Positions 8,070 to 16,322 are shown, numbered from the stretch's first letter. The stretch is DNA of 56,841 nt from Acidimicrobiaceae bacterium (GCA_905182565.1 CAJJCB010000013.1:1-56841), one strand, 5' to 3'. Numbers and translations are program-made. Notes: a model not told the origin generated them from the sequence alone.

Positions 8070-8186
8070 ATGAAAAAGTCACTTTCGAAACTCACTTACA
8101 AAGCGCTTACCGGAAAAGAAGCACCAAGCTTTTATGACTCCAAGAGAGCGCATCAAAATCAGCAACTAGGTCCTCGTAACTACTAG
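8070..8186 (+). CDS. Micropeptide 2 of the QQLGPR(S/N)Y pair
   Basis: A 38-residue ORF starting MKKSLSKLTYKALTGKEA and ending QQLGPRNY, with the central P-S-F-Y-D-S-K block that parallels the ORF at 4215-4343. It has no Cys, and is five residues shorter between the FY..K block and the C-terminus. The ribosome site is weak (GTGAAAG). An initiation region close to leaderless is possible because TATCGT lies nine bases upstream of the ATG. The gene ends just before two hairpins, the second with a T-rich tail. The family is not recognised. The shared architecture (motif, peptide, hairpin, terminator) with the first copy argues for a real, duplicated micropeptide gene. Confidence 0.72.
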   Translation: MKKSLSKLTYKALTGKEAPSFYDSKRAHQNQQLGPRNY

Positions 8187-8637
8187 TAGCTAAACAAATC
8201 TAAGTCGGTGGCCCCCCCTGCCGCCGGCTTTCTTTATAAGGATCGGCCACCTGCGCCGGTCCTTATTTATTTTTGGACTAGTCAGATTACCTACCAGATG
8301 CTCAGAAACGAGCATGGTTAGGGGCGCTATCTCACGGGTTCTAGCCATCAACGAACCCGAAATAGCTTAACTTGCACAATTCTTTTTGCAGAAGTGCTTG
8401 CATCAAGGGCTTTTCATTACTTTCGAAACGCTTGCGTATCGAACCCCTTAGACTGACAATGATTCCAGCGGGTGCGGCTGCACCTGCTGGCGTCACTGAA
8501 AGCCCTCACTCGATGATCTCATCCATCAGACGGTGGGGACTTTCACTTTTTCGTTCCAGCTCGCAGCCCTTGCCAATAACTACGGCATGAGTACGAGCAC
8601 TTTTCTCAATCAATTTACAGCTGCTCAACCATGAGTT
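8187..8637. other. 451-base region after micropeptide 2
   Basis: The first 90 bases hold the micropeptide 3' region with two hairpins. At 8463-8492 there is an imperfect palindrome (CCAGCGGGTGC / GCACCTGCTGG). At about 8550-8575 a stretch TTTTTCGTTCCAGCTC..AGCC closely resembles the 3' part of the dispersed repeat at 10797-10883. A 72-codon frame at 8372-8590 lacks a ribosome site or recognisable content. No RNA gene is recognised. Confidence 0.45.
8236..8275 (+). terminator. Intrinsic terminator of micropeptide 2
   Basis: ATAAGGATCGGC at 8236-8247 pairs with GCCGGTCCTTAT at 8255-8266 (12 bp, one wobble) over a 7-nt loop, followed by TTATTTTT. A six-pair hairpin (GGTGGC/GCCGCC at 8207-8225) precedes it, mirroring the hairpin-then-terminator layout of micropeptide 1. 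Confidence 0.85.
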
Positions 8638-9015
8638 TTAAATTAAATTTTCATAGAGTTTGAGCTCAATTTGATTACCGTCTAGGTCACGGATGTAGAC
8701 GGCTGGGCCCCAGCCTTGAGCACCGTAAATGGATTTAAACTCTCGAACAGTTTCTACATCATCATGATCCAAGAGAGTCTCTAGGTCTCCCTCGACATAT
8801 AAGGCTATATGGTCAACGTTTTCGCCTGAACGTTCAGTTTCGAGAAGATCTATGATCGTGGTTTCATTTATCTTCATTGAGAGGAAGGGTGCTTTACCTG
8901 ATTTCCACTCCTCGTAGCGCAGCGGCTCCATCCCAAGCCGATCCCGGTACCAGCACATCGCCGTTTCAGCGTCGGAAACATTTATTACTAGATGATCTAT
9001 TCCAATAACTTTCAT
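8638..9015 (-). CDS. VOC-family (glyoxalase fold) protein
   Basis: A 125-residue vicinal-oxygen-chelate protein made of two beta-alpha-beta3 modules. The metal ligands of the fold are in place: H8 (IDHLVINV), H69 (VDHIALYV) and E117 (QIELKLYE). VOC proteins serve as extradiol dioxygenases, isomerases, thiol transferases or epimerases, so activity is not predicted. It begins 14 bases downstream of the acyl-CoA ligase stop on the same strand, so the two are probably one operon. That makes a role in processing a small acid or its CoA ester plausible. Confidence 0.8.
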   Translation of the reverse strand: MKVIGIDHLVINVSDAETAMCWYRDRLGMEPLRYEEWKSGKAPFLSMKINETTIIDLLETERSGENVDHIALYVEGDLETLLDHDDVETVREFKSIYGAQGWGPAVYIRDLDGNQIELKLYENLI

Positions 9016-9029
9016 TTTGGATGACCTTC

Positions 9030-10709
9030 CTAACTCTCTTTTATCATTACTTCACGTAGCTCTCGTTTCAATATCTTTCCGCTCGCATTACGAGGAAGCT
9101 GTTCGGTCACAAATTTCATGTGTGTAGGCACCTTAAACTTTGCGATTCGTTTTGATAAAAAGTCCTGGAGTTCCTTTGCATCAATGGTCTGGCCAACTTT
9201 TACCATCACCGTTGCTGCTACTTCTTCGCCTAATCGGTCATGTGGCACGCCATAGACCGCCGCTTCGTAAACTCCCGGGTGCTCATATATAGCTGCCTCG
9301 ACCTCGGCGCTGTAAATATTTTCGCCGGCTCTAAGCACCATGTCTTTAGCCCGGTCAGCTACAAAAATAAACCCATCTTCATCTAGCCATCCGATGTCTC
9401 CCGACTTAAGCCACCCATCGCTAATCGCCTCAGCAGTTTCGTCTGGTTTACCCCAGTAACCGCGAATAAGGTTGGCTCCGCGGAAACAAATCTCACCACG
9501 TTCGTTGGGACCTAAGACATTACCCTTTTCATCGATCACAGACATATCCATGGATGGAGACGCTCGACCTGCTGAGGTCGGCTTCGCTACATAGTCGTTA
9601 CCGGAATTTTGTGGCCCTAGCCCATTGGTTTCGGTCATTCCATAGCCAATACCTGGCCTCGCTGTCTCGAACCCGTCTTCTATTCTTCTCACCAGCTCGG
9701 GAGGAGCAGGGGCGCCTCCGCCACTTACTGAGGACAAGCTAGAGGTATCGCGTGTAGCGAAATCCGGACTTTCCAACAATTCCCAACTCATAGTCGGAAC
9801 ACCAACGAATGTAGTAATTTTTTCGCGCTCGATAAGTTCTAAAGCTCGGTCAGGGTCCCATCGATGCATCATCACCAATCGCGACCCAATCACGAAGGTT
9901 CCCATCATCACTGGGACTAAACCAGTCACGTGAAAGAGAGGAACACACAAAATTACTGCAGGGTCACCTTGGTCAGCTCCAACTTCCCCTCCAGATCCGG
10001 TAAGTTTTCCTACTTCGGCCCTACAGGCAAAACCGACTAAAGCACTCAGTACCGCTCTATGCGTTGAGACTGCTCCTTTGGGGAATCCTGTAGTGCCAGA
10101 TGTATACAAAATGGTGGCATCATCGTCTGTGTCGATAGCTATTTCTGGCATCTCTGCGCCCAGCTCGACAACATCTTCATAGCGATCGATTCCTGAAGGA
10201 AGCTCTCCAGCAACTCTTATAGCTATGGCTGCAGCCTCAGACGCTTCCAAAATCGGAGCAACCCGTTTCACACGTTCTTCGTCAACGATGACAAGTTTAG
10301 AACCTGAATCTTTTAGTCCATATTCAAGCTCGTCGGTCACCCACCACGCATTCAGCGCAACTGCGATCCCACCGATGGAGGTGATTGCAGCAAAAGCAAC
10401 TATCCATTCCGGATAGTTGCGCATGGCGATCGCTACGCGATCACCTTTTTCGATTCCGTAGTTGTGCACTAGGGCGTGGGCGAGTCCATCAATATGTTGA
10501 ACAAGATCGGTGTAACTCCAAGTTTCATCTTCATAAACTAAATACGGTTTATCACCGTAAAGCCGGGCAATCATAAATAAGTCACGAAGTGAATTCGGGG
10601 TACGCGAATAAACTTTAGTCGGCAAACCCATTACTTCTTGCGTCGTAATCTCAAAGGGGCAGCCAGGACCAGTGAGCGTCGAAACTGCTTCATCCCAAGT
10701 CATGTTCAT
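9030..10709 (-). CDS. AMP-forming acyl-CoA synthetase
   Basis: A 559-residue ANL-superfamily ligase. It carries the P-loop TILYTSGTTGFPKGA, the A5 motif YGMTETNG, the hinge region LKSGDIGWLDEDGF and the C-terminal PRNASGKILKREL with the catalytic Lys. These enzymes activate a carboxylic acid as acyl-AMP and transfer it to CoA. The substrate class (fatty, aromatic or sterol-derived) is not evident. Two near-adjacent ATGs occur at 10709 and 10703; either is possible. It forms a likely operon with the VOC gene and is divergent from a second acyl-CoA ligase, across an intergenic region that holds the dispersed 88-bp repeat. Confidence 0.9.
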   Translation of the reverse strand: MNMTWDEAVSTLTGPGCPFEITTQEVMGLPTKVYSRTPNSLRDLFMIARLYGDKPYLVYEDETWSYTDLVQHIDGLAHALVHNYGIEKGDRVAIAMRNYPEWIVAFAAITSIGGIAVALNAWWVTDELEYGLKDSGSKLVIVDEERVKRVAPILEASEAAAIAIRVAGELPSGIDRYEDVVELGAEMPEIAIDTDDDATILYTSGTTGFPKGAVSTHRAVLSALVGFACRAEVGKLTGSGGEVGADQGDPAVILCVPLFHVTGLVPVMMGTFVIGSRLVMMHRWDPDRALELIEREKITTFVGVPTMSWELLESPDFATRDTSSLSSVSGGGAPAPPELVRRIEDGFETARPGIGYGMTETNGLGPQNSGNDYVAKPTSAGRASPSMDMSVIDEKGNVLGPNERGEICFRGANLIRGYWGKPDETAEAISDGWLKSGDIGWLDEDGFIFVADRAKDMVLRAGENIYSAEVEAAIYEHPGVYEAAVYGVPHDRLGEEVAATVMVKVGQTIDAKELQDFLSKRIAKFKVPTHMKFVTEQLPRNASGKILKRELREVMIKES

Positions 10710-10796
10710 ATTGACGCAAGATAACTAACTATCAACGTCTCAGGACCAAAAAACAAGAAAAATCATTGTATCGGAACCAAAACTAGCCATATTCAC

Positions 10797-10883
10797 ACCA
10801 AAAATGCGAAAACCGCCTCTTCGGCGACGTGAAAATGAATTATAGCGTATCTAATTTTTCGTTTCCAGCTCAAAGCCTTATTT
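10797..10883 (+). repeat. Dispersed ~88-bp intergenic element, copy B
   Basis: It aligns with 138-226 (see that entry) in the same orientation, with the GGCGACGTG block intact. It lies between the divergent acyl-CoA ligase genes, ending about 90 bases before the 10975 start codon. Its 3' part (TTTTTCGTTTCCAGCTC) also recurs in reduced form near 8550-8575. Confidence 0.5.
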
Positions 10884-10974
10884 TTTGGTAGTTCCACAGA
10901 TTTTCTACATGTCGCACCTACTTATTCATCTTCCCCACTGGTATCCAAGGCAGTATTTAGCTAGCTTTCCCCAC

Positions 10975-12507
10975 ATGAGTAGCCCTTCTTATGATTGGAT
11001 CGCCCACCATGCTCTAGTGCGCGGCGACAAATTAGCAGTCCACGATCTAGATTCAGGTCGTAAATTCACTTATACAGAGATGAATGAGCGAACAAGTCGG
11101 CTTGCAACAGCATTACGATCGGAATTCAACATAGAGCGAGGCGACAGAGTCGCAGTTCTGGCAGAAAACGATAGCAACACCCTTGAGGTCCAATTTGCTT
11201 GCTGGAAGCTCGGAGCCATATTCGTGCCACTTAACTGGCGGCTAACCATCCCAGAGCTCGAATATATAGTTGGTGATGCAGAACCAACAGTTCTTTTCCA
11301 TGATGATGCACTAAGCGAACAAAGTATAAAACTCTCTCAAATTTGCGATATCTCTCATCGCGTAACCTGGGGTCGCTCTATTGAGGAAGCCGCAGCTTAC
11401 GAAGAAGTCCTAGCCCTTCATGAACCTATGGACACGTGCGTCGAATGCACCCACGATGACCCGGTCACCATCATGTATACCTCTGGGACTACAGGCCGAC
11501 CCAAAGGGGTCATAATTACTCAAGGAATGACTTTCTGGAACGCTGTTAACTGCGTCGAGTTTTATTCCCTAAGTGAGTCAATGATAAACATTGTTTTCTT
11601 ACCTCTGTTCCACACCGGCGGGTTGAACGTCTTCACAAACCCAGCATTTCATTTCGGGGGCACAAATCTAGTAATGAAAACGTTTGACCCTTCCAAAGCC
11701 TTAGCTCTACTAACTGATCCAGAAATCGCGATCACACACCTGATTGGCGTTCCTGCTAATTGGCTTTTCATGAGCCAAGTTCCTGAATTTGAAGATGCTT
11801 CTTTCCCCACGATAATTGCTCCTTGCGTCGGAGGTTCACCAACTCCAGTTCCTCTTATCGAAGCATGGGCAGGAAAAGGTCTACCTCTTCAGCAAGCATT
11901 TGGTATGACTGAAACCAGTCCTCTTGTGCTGGCGCTCCCGGCTGACAAATGTACTGAAAAAATTGGTTCTGCTGGGCTGCCTGGGATGCATACTGCGGTC
12001 CGGATCGTCACCGAGGATGGTCGCGAAGCCGAAATAGGCGAGAATGGAGAACTTTGGTGTAAGGGACCCAATATCACTCCTGGATATTGGAACGATCCTC
12101 AAGCAACAGTTGAGTCTTTCGAAGATGGCTGGCTAAAAACAGGTGACGCGGCACGACGTGACGAGGATGGATTCTATTACATTGTTGACCGTTGGAAAGA
12201 CATGTACATATCAGGTGGAGAAAACGTATATCCCGCAGAAGTGGAGAGCGTTATCTACCAGCTTCCGCAAATCGGCGAAGTTGCAGTAATCGGTATCCCT
12301 GACGAAAAATGGGTTGAAGCTGGTCGTGCTATCGTCGTCGTTAAACCTGGTGAGTCTCTTACCGAAAGCGAGATCATAAATCACTGCAGGGAAAACCTCG
12401 CTCGTTTCAAAGTTCCTCAGTCAGTGATTTTTATTGATGAGATTCCCCACAACGCAACGGGAAAAGTACTAAAACGAGAACTTCGCGACCAGCATAGTGA
12501 TGCATAG
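10975..12507 (+). CDS. AMP-forming acyl-CoA synthetase (FadD/4CL-like)
   Basis: A 510-residue ANL ligase with TIMYTSGTTGRPKGV, FGMTETSP, LKTGDAARRDEDGF and NATGKVLKREL. The ATG at 10975 (MSSPSYDWIAHHALVRGDKLAV) matches the usual family N-terminus; the 30 codons upstream in frame look unlike this family. No clear ribosome site precedes it. It is only distantly similar to the ligase at 9030-10709, so the two are not a recent duplication. The CaiB-type CoA-transferase gene starts 10 bases after its stop, so the two probably form an operon for activating and moving CoA on an acid substrate. Confidence 0.9.
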   Translation: MSSPSYDWIAHHALVRGDKLAVHDLDSGRKFTYTEMNERTSRLATALRSEFNIERGDRVAVLAENDSNTLEVQFACWKLGAIFVPLNWRLTIPELEYIVGDAEPTVLFHDDALSEQSIKLSQICDISHRVTWGRSIEEAAAYEEVLALHEPMDTCVECTHDDPVTIMYTSGTTGRPKGVIITQGMTFWNAVNCVEFYSLSESMINIVFLPLFHTGGLNVFTNPAFHFGGTNLVMKTFDPSKALALLTDPEIAITHLIGVPANWLFMSQVPEFEDASFPTIIAPCVGGSPTPVPLIEAWAGKGLPLQQAFGMTETSPLVLALPADKCTEKIGSAGLPGMHTAVRIVTEDGREAEIGENGELWCKGPNITPGYWNDPQATVESFEDGWLKTGDAARRDEDGFYYIVDRWKDMYISGGENVYPAEVESVIYQLPQIGEVAVIGIPDEKWVEAGRAIVVVKPGESLTESEIINHCRENLARFKVPQSVIFIDEIPHNATGKVLKRELRDQHSDA

Positions 12508-12517
12508 GAGAAGCTAA

Positions 12518-13717
12518 ATGAGCTATCCCGGGGGGCCATTAGCAGGTATCAGAGTCTTGGACGCGGCTGGGATGATCGCAGCGCCCAGTGCTTGTGCTCT
12601 CATGGCCGACATGGGCGCAGATGTGATAAAGCTGGAGCCCCCCCATGGAGATCTCTTACGGGGCCTTATCGAGTTTCCCGATGGTCCAGACCCTTGGTGG
12701 GAACTTGATAATCGAGGGAAGCGAGGTATCGCTATTGATCTTTCGAAAGTCAAAGGCCGAGCCGCTGCCCACGCCATAGCTAAAAGTTGTGACGTTTTTG
12801 TAACGAACTTCACTAAAGAACGACAGCAACGCTTCGAACTTACACCAGATGATCTCCGAAAAAATCATGTGGAACTCATCCATACCACTCTGACCGGGTA
12901 TGGAAGCACAGGCCCTGACCAAAGCCGTTTAGCTTTTGACCACACCGCATTTTTTAGTCGCGGTGGGGTCCTCGACATCATGGGTGAACCAGGTCAAACT
13001 ATTCCGGCTGGAAGAGCTGGGCAAGGAGACCACACTACCTCTCTGGCAATCTTGTCCTCAGTTCTGCTCGCCTTACGAGAACGTGACTTAACAGGAATAG
13101 GACAGGCCATCGAAATAGCGTTGATGCAGACCGCAATGTGGACTCTTGCTTCAGATCTTTCTCTTGCTTTAGCCACAGGTGAGATTCCTGAACCCCGTCT
13201 TCGTATCGAAACACCGAGCCCCTTAGTTGGCCGATTCAAGTGCGCTGACGATCGATGGATAATGCTAACAATGGCGCCTGAAGGACGTTACTGGGAAAGA
13301 TTTTGCAAGGCGATCGGCAAAACTGAATGGCTGTCGGATCCTAGATTCATTTACTCTGAGTCACGAGCAGAGCGAGGGGCGGAACTCATGTTGATGTGCG
13401 ACGAAGTTTTCTCGCACAAAGACAGAGACACCTGGGGTCATCTGTTTGATGAAGCGCAACTTATCTGGGGAGCGGTGCATTCACTTTCTGAAGTCATCAA
13501 CGACCCTCAAGCTGAGGCTCTCGAGGCTTTTGTAGATATCAATGACTTCGAGGAGCCACTCAGAACAGTCGCGGGCCCATTCCACCTAGCCGGTTCTGAC
13601 ATACGTGTTCGTGGACGTGCACCTAATCATGGAGAGCACACACAAGACATTCTGTTAGAAGTTGGCTTCACTGAACAACAAGTCGACGATTTGTTTGAGA
13701 GCAAATCCGTTTCCTAA
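12518..13717 (+). CDS. Class III CoA-transferase (CaiB/BaiF family)
   Basis: A 399-residue family III CoA-transferase with PLAGIRVLDAAGMIAAPSACALMADMGADVIKLEPPHGD at the start, the usual nucleotide-contacting region. The Asp in the segment RLAFDHTAFFSRGG is the candidate catalytic Asp that carries the acyl-CoA intermediate. Family members move CoA between carboxylates, for example in carnitine, bile-acid, oxalate and succinyl transfers. A GGAG site precedes the ATG, and the gene follows the acyl-CoA ligase with a 10-base gap. Which acids are exchanged cannot be read from the sequence. Confidence 0.88.
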   Translation: MSYPGGPLAGIRVLDAAGMIAAPSACALMADMGADVIKLEPPHGDLLRGLIEFPDGPDPWWELDNRGKRGIAIDLSKVKGRAAAHAIAKSCDVFVTNFTKERQQRFELTPDDLRKNHVELIHTTLTGYGSTGPDQSRLAFDHTAFFSRGGVLDIMGEPGQTIPAGRAGQGDHTTSLAILSSVLLALRERDLTGIGQAIEIALMQTAMWTLASDLSLALATGEIPEPRLRIETPSPLVGRFKCADDRWIMLTMAPEGRYWERFCKAIGKTEWLSDPRFIYSESRAERGAELMLMCDEVFSHKDRDTWGHLFDEAQLIWGAVHSLSEVINDPQAEALEAFVDINDFEEPLRTVAGPFHLAGSDIRVRGRAPNHGEHTQDILLEVGFTEQQVDDLFESKSVS

Positions 13718-13724
13718 GATCATT

Positions 13725-14396
13725 TCATTCACGCACAGAAACTAAACACAAACGTTGACGTCTTTGGGTTTCACTAACCAATACGGCATTTTCATCTGAG
13801 CATCTATCGGCTAAACGGAAGTCCAATATTTCTACTATTTCGCCATCGTTGTCCCATGTACATGGGACAACTCTTACGGTGCTATTTTCTCGTAAACGCA
13901 CACATTCTTGCTTCTCGGGTATCCGCGATGTTGGCAATGGTTGGCTACGAGAATTAGAAGCGAAAGCCGAAAACACGAAAATGCCAACCCCAATTAACCC
14001 GACGGTCAGCCAAGGTAACACTCGCAAGAAAAAAGCGAATAACCAGCTGCTAGTGACTAACAACTGGGCAGTTTCTGAATCACCTTCATCCATTTCCCAT
14101 CGGGCATCAAGGTCTTCAATCGGGAATTCGTTGCTCCGCAGACGGTCCGCTTGTTTAATTTTCCTACGACGTTCACGGTCATAACTAGCTTTTAGCTCTT
14201 CGGACCCAAGCACTCTCCATGCTTCGTTTATACGTTGCATTCTTTCTTCAGCTTTAAGCCGAACAGCAGCAGACGCATCTAAAAGAGTGTCAGGGTGATT
14301 CAGCCGAGCGGCTTGTACCCAAGCACGGCGAATATCGTCGTTGCTAGCGCTCGGGTCGAGGCCTAACTCAGCATAAAAATCGAGTCCGGTATCCAC
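13725..14396 (-). CDS. Membrane-anchored J-domain protein
   Basis: A 223-residue protein with an N-terminal J domain: HPD at residues 34-36 and the helix-III/IV region ending in YDRERRRK. A single membrane segment follows at about residues 117-143 (LFAFFLRVLPWLTVGLIGVG). The C-terminal ~75 residues are then outside and contain four Cys (CVRL, VPCTW, RCSDE, RLCLV) that may form disulfides. J proteins recruit and stimulate DnaK, here at the membrane. The GTG start at 14396 has a good GGAGG site. No dnaK lies nearby. It converges on the CoA-transferase gene. Confidence 0.82.
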   Translation of the reverse strand: MDTGLDFYAELGLDPSASNDDIRRAWVQAARLNHPDTLLDASAAVRLKAEERMQRINEAWRVLGSEELKASYDRERRRKIKQADRLRSNEFPIEDLDARWEMDEGDSETAQLLVTSSWLFAFFLRVLPWLTVGLIGVGIFVFSAFASNSRSQPLPTSRIPEKQECVRLRENSTVRVVPCTWDNDGEIVEILDFRLADRCSDENAVLVSETQRRQRLCLVSVRE

Positions 14397-14703
14397 TTAG
14401 GACCTCCAGCGCCTTAGTTTACAGTACTTCAAAAATAACGGGTTCTCGTGAAACGAAACGAGGGCGATCCGTCCATATGAAGGTCATGGAAACAAACAAC
14501 CGCAGCCATTTACTTGCGTAAGTCAACCGAGGACGAAGGCAAAAGCGTCGCAGCTCAAGAGCGACAACTACGCACCAAGGCCGAGCAGCTACTTGCTTGT
14601 CAGCTATATGCGGTTTGTTTCGATTAGTTAGGGTGCCTGTGGGGTAACGCTAATTGGTTCATTGTCTGCCGGAAAGCGTCTAGCTACAAGTAGCTTCTTG
14701 AAC
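14397..14703. other. 307-base intergenic region containing a recombinase remnant
   Basis: The stretch between the divergent J-protein gene and the exported repeat protein contains the truncated serine recombinase fragment at 14502-14627 and otherwise no recognisable gene. Confidence 0.6.
14502..14627 (+). pseudogene. Serine recombinase (resolvase/invertase) N-terminal remnant
   Basis: One frame reads 41 residues, AAIYLRKSTEDEGKSVAAQE and on to QLYAVCFD, then an in-frame TAG. The block YLRKSTEDEGKSVAAQER is the N-terminal catalytic motif of large serine recombinases, with the nucleophile Ser in the RKS step, and AEQL....YAVCFD matches the next beta strand of that fold. No start codon precedes it in frame before a TGA, and the rest of the catalytic domain, the zinc ribbon and the C-terminal domain are absent. 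It is a relic of an integrated element, not an active gene. Confidence 0.7.
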
Positions 14704-16254
14704 ATGAGCCGAATGGGTTTTCGAATTGTTACTGCAACTGTGATGGTGTTAGCAGTTCTGGTTGGTTGGGTTTATTCGGCTGCTGCTTGGGACACTGGTT
14801 CTGGCGGCGATCCAGCGTGGGGTTCTGTCACCTTAGGTGGCACCAGCACCGATTATGGCTTCGGTGTGGCGGTTGATAGTTCAGGCAACGTGTACACCAC
14901 CGGATACTTTTTTGGGACAGTGGACTTTGGGGCTGGAAATGTCACCTCTGTCGGCAACTCCGATGTGTTTGTTACGAAACTGAATGCTTCTGGGGTCCAT
15001 CAATGGACCACAACATTCGGTGGCACCAGCGCCGATGTTGGCTACGGTGTGGCGGTTGATAGTTCAGCCAACGTGTACGCCACCGGATACTTTCAAGGAA
15101 CAGTGAACTTCGGGGCCGGAAACGTCACCTCCGCCGGCAGCGCCGATGTGTTTGTTACGAAACTGAATGCTTCTGGAACCCATCAATGGACCACAACATT
15201 AGGTGGCACCAACAGCGAAAGTGGCTGGGGGGTGGCGGTTGATAGTTCAGCCAACGTCTACACCACCGGATACTTTCAAGGAACAGTGGACTTTGGGGCT
15301 GGAAACGTCACCTCCGCCGGCAGCACCGATGTGTTTGTCGTGAAGCTCAACAGTGCAGGGCAAGCCAACGTAGCCGCAGCAGGCGGTGGCGGTGGCGGTG
15401 GTGGTGGCGGTGGCGGTATTCCTACGCCTCCGGCTATGTGCGCGTGGTCAACCGCTACCTACGCATATGAACTGGCATGTGTTAAGCCGTTGAAAGGGAC
15501 GATCAGTGTTGATAGCGATGGGACCCTGTTCACTGTCGGGAACCTCGATGTGACCGGGGTTGATTTAGAACTCCAAGACGGAGAGATCGCTATCGATATT
15601 GAACTTGTTCCCGCAGCGGTAACCACCGGGTACGTGTTGACATCTACTCAACGGATCATCGGGTTTGGTGACACTCCTTCAACCAGCGACGCAGGAAAAG
15701 ACCTTGTGACGTTGAGGCCTGGTGAAACTGTTACCCAGTTATCCAATAACCGCAACGGCACCTACTTCGTTACCACACATGGACGAGTGTTCGACATTGA
15801 CGGCAACCTATATGTCGACCTGTCTCACTATGTCACCACCAACAACATTATTGACATCAAAACCACTGACAGCGGATCAGGAATATTGATTGGCTCCGAC
15901 GGGGCGGTGTTCAGCTTCGGAACTGATCTGTTTCAAGGATCACTCGGCGGCCAAGGGATCACCGGCATCATTGGCGGGCACCTCGTCGACGGCGGCTACT
16001 ACCTCATCCAATCCAACGGAAACGTTCACACCTTCGGCGATATCACGATCTCACCGAACGTCACCACACTCACCACCAAAGTCTTCGACACAAACACTTT
16101 GAACGGTCAGCTGATCGACGTCACCCCAGCCGGATCTGGTTTATGTGCGTTAGGAACAGACGGAGGGCTCTTCGACCTCCTCGGTGCAACCCACAACACC
16201 ACACTCCGAGCACACACCAACGCCAACACCACCGCCATTGACACCATCAACTAA
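14704..16254 (+). CDS. Exported SBBP-repeat protein with poly-Gly linker
   Basis: A 516-residue protein with an N-terminal signal peptide (MSRMGFRIVTATVMVLAVL, cleaving near SAAAWDTG). Residues ~40-230 carry three tandem copies of a 61-residue unit of the SBBP type, with hallmark VAVDSSANVYTTGYFQGTVDFGA and DVFVTKLNASG; such repeats build beta-propellers. A run of Gly then separates a C-terminal domain that contains a further GSDGAVFSFGTDLFQGS-like segment and CAWS..Cys-rich start. It is probably secreted or cell-surface. The ATG at 14704 is chosen because the signal peptide begins there; no clear ribosome site is seen. The middle repeats are highly similar at DNA level, hinting at unequal crossing-over. 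Confidence 0.8.
   Translation: MSRMGFRIVTATVMVLAVLVGWVYSAAAWDTGSGGDPAWGSVTLGGTSTDYGFGVAVDSSGNVYTTGYFFGTVDFGAGNVTSVGNSDVFVTKLNASGVHQWTTTFGGTSADVGYGVAVDSSANVYATGYFQGTVNFGAGNVTSAGSADVFVTKLNASGTHQWTTTLGGTNSESGWGVAVDSSANVYTTGYFQGTVDFGAGNVTSAGSTDVFVVKLNSAGQANVAAAGGGGGGGGGGGGIPTPPAMCAWSTATYAYELACVKPLKGTISVDSDGTLFTVGNLDVTGVDLELQDGEIAIDIELVPAAVTTGYVLTSTQRIIGFGDTPSTSDAGKDLVTLRPGETVTQLSNNRNGTYFVTTHGRVFDIDGNLYVDLSHYVTTNNIIDIKTTDSGSGILIGSDGAVFSFGTDLFQGSLGGQGITGIIGGHLVDGGYYLIQSNGNVHTFGDITISPNVTTLTTKVFDTNTLNGQLIDVTPAGSGLCALGTDGGLFDLLGATHNTTLRAHTNANTTAIDTIN
14836..15354 (+). repeat. Three in-frame 183-bp tandem repeats in the SBBP gene
   Basis: Units begin at 14836, 15019 and 15202, each opening GGTGGCACCA and spaced exactly 183 bases (61 codons); the last is cut short where the Gly linker starts. 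Long stretches are nearly identical between units, so they are recent duplications and a likely site for copy-number change. Confidence 0.85.
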
Positions 16255-16322
16255 CAGTATCCCCACAAACAAAGCTTGCTAAGCCCCTAAGCAGCGAGCG
16301 AAACTGGAACCGAGGGCTCGGA

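Noticed and set aside
8372-8590. 72-codon frame with an Ala/Gly/Pro-rich segment
   Set aside because: The pattern is explained by a palindromic stretch (CCAGCGGGTGC / GCACCTGCTGG); no start signals or homology.
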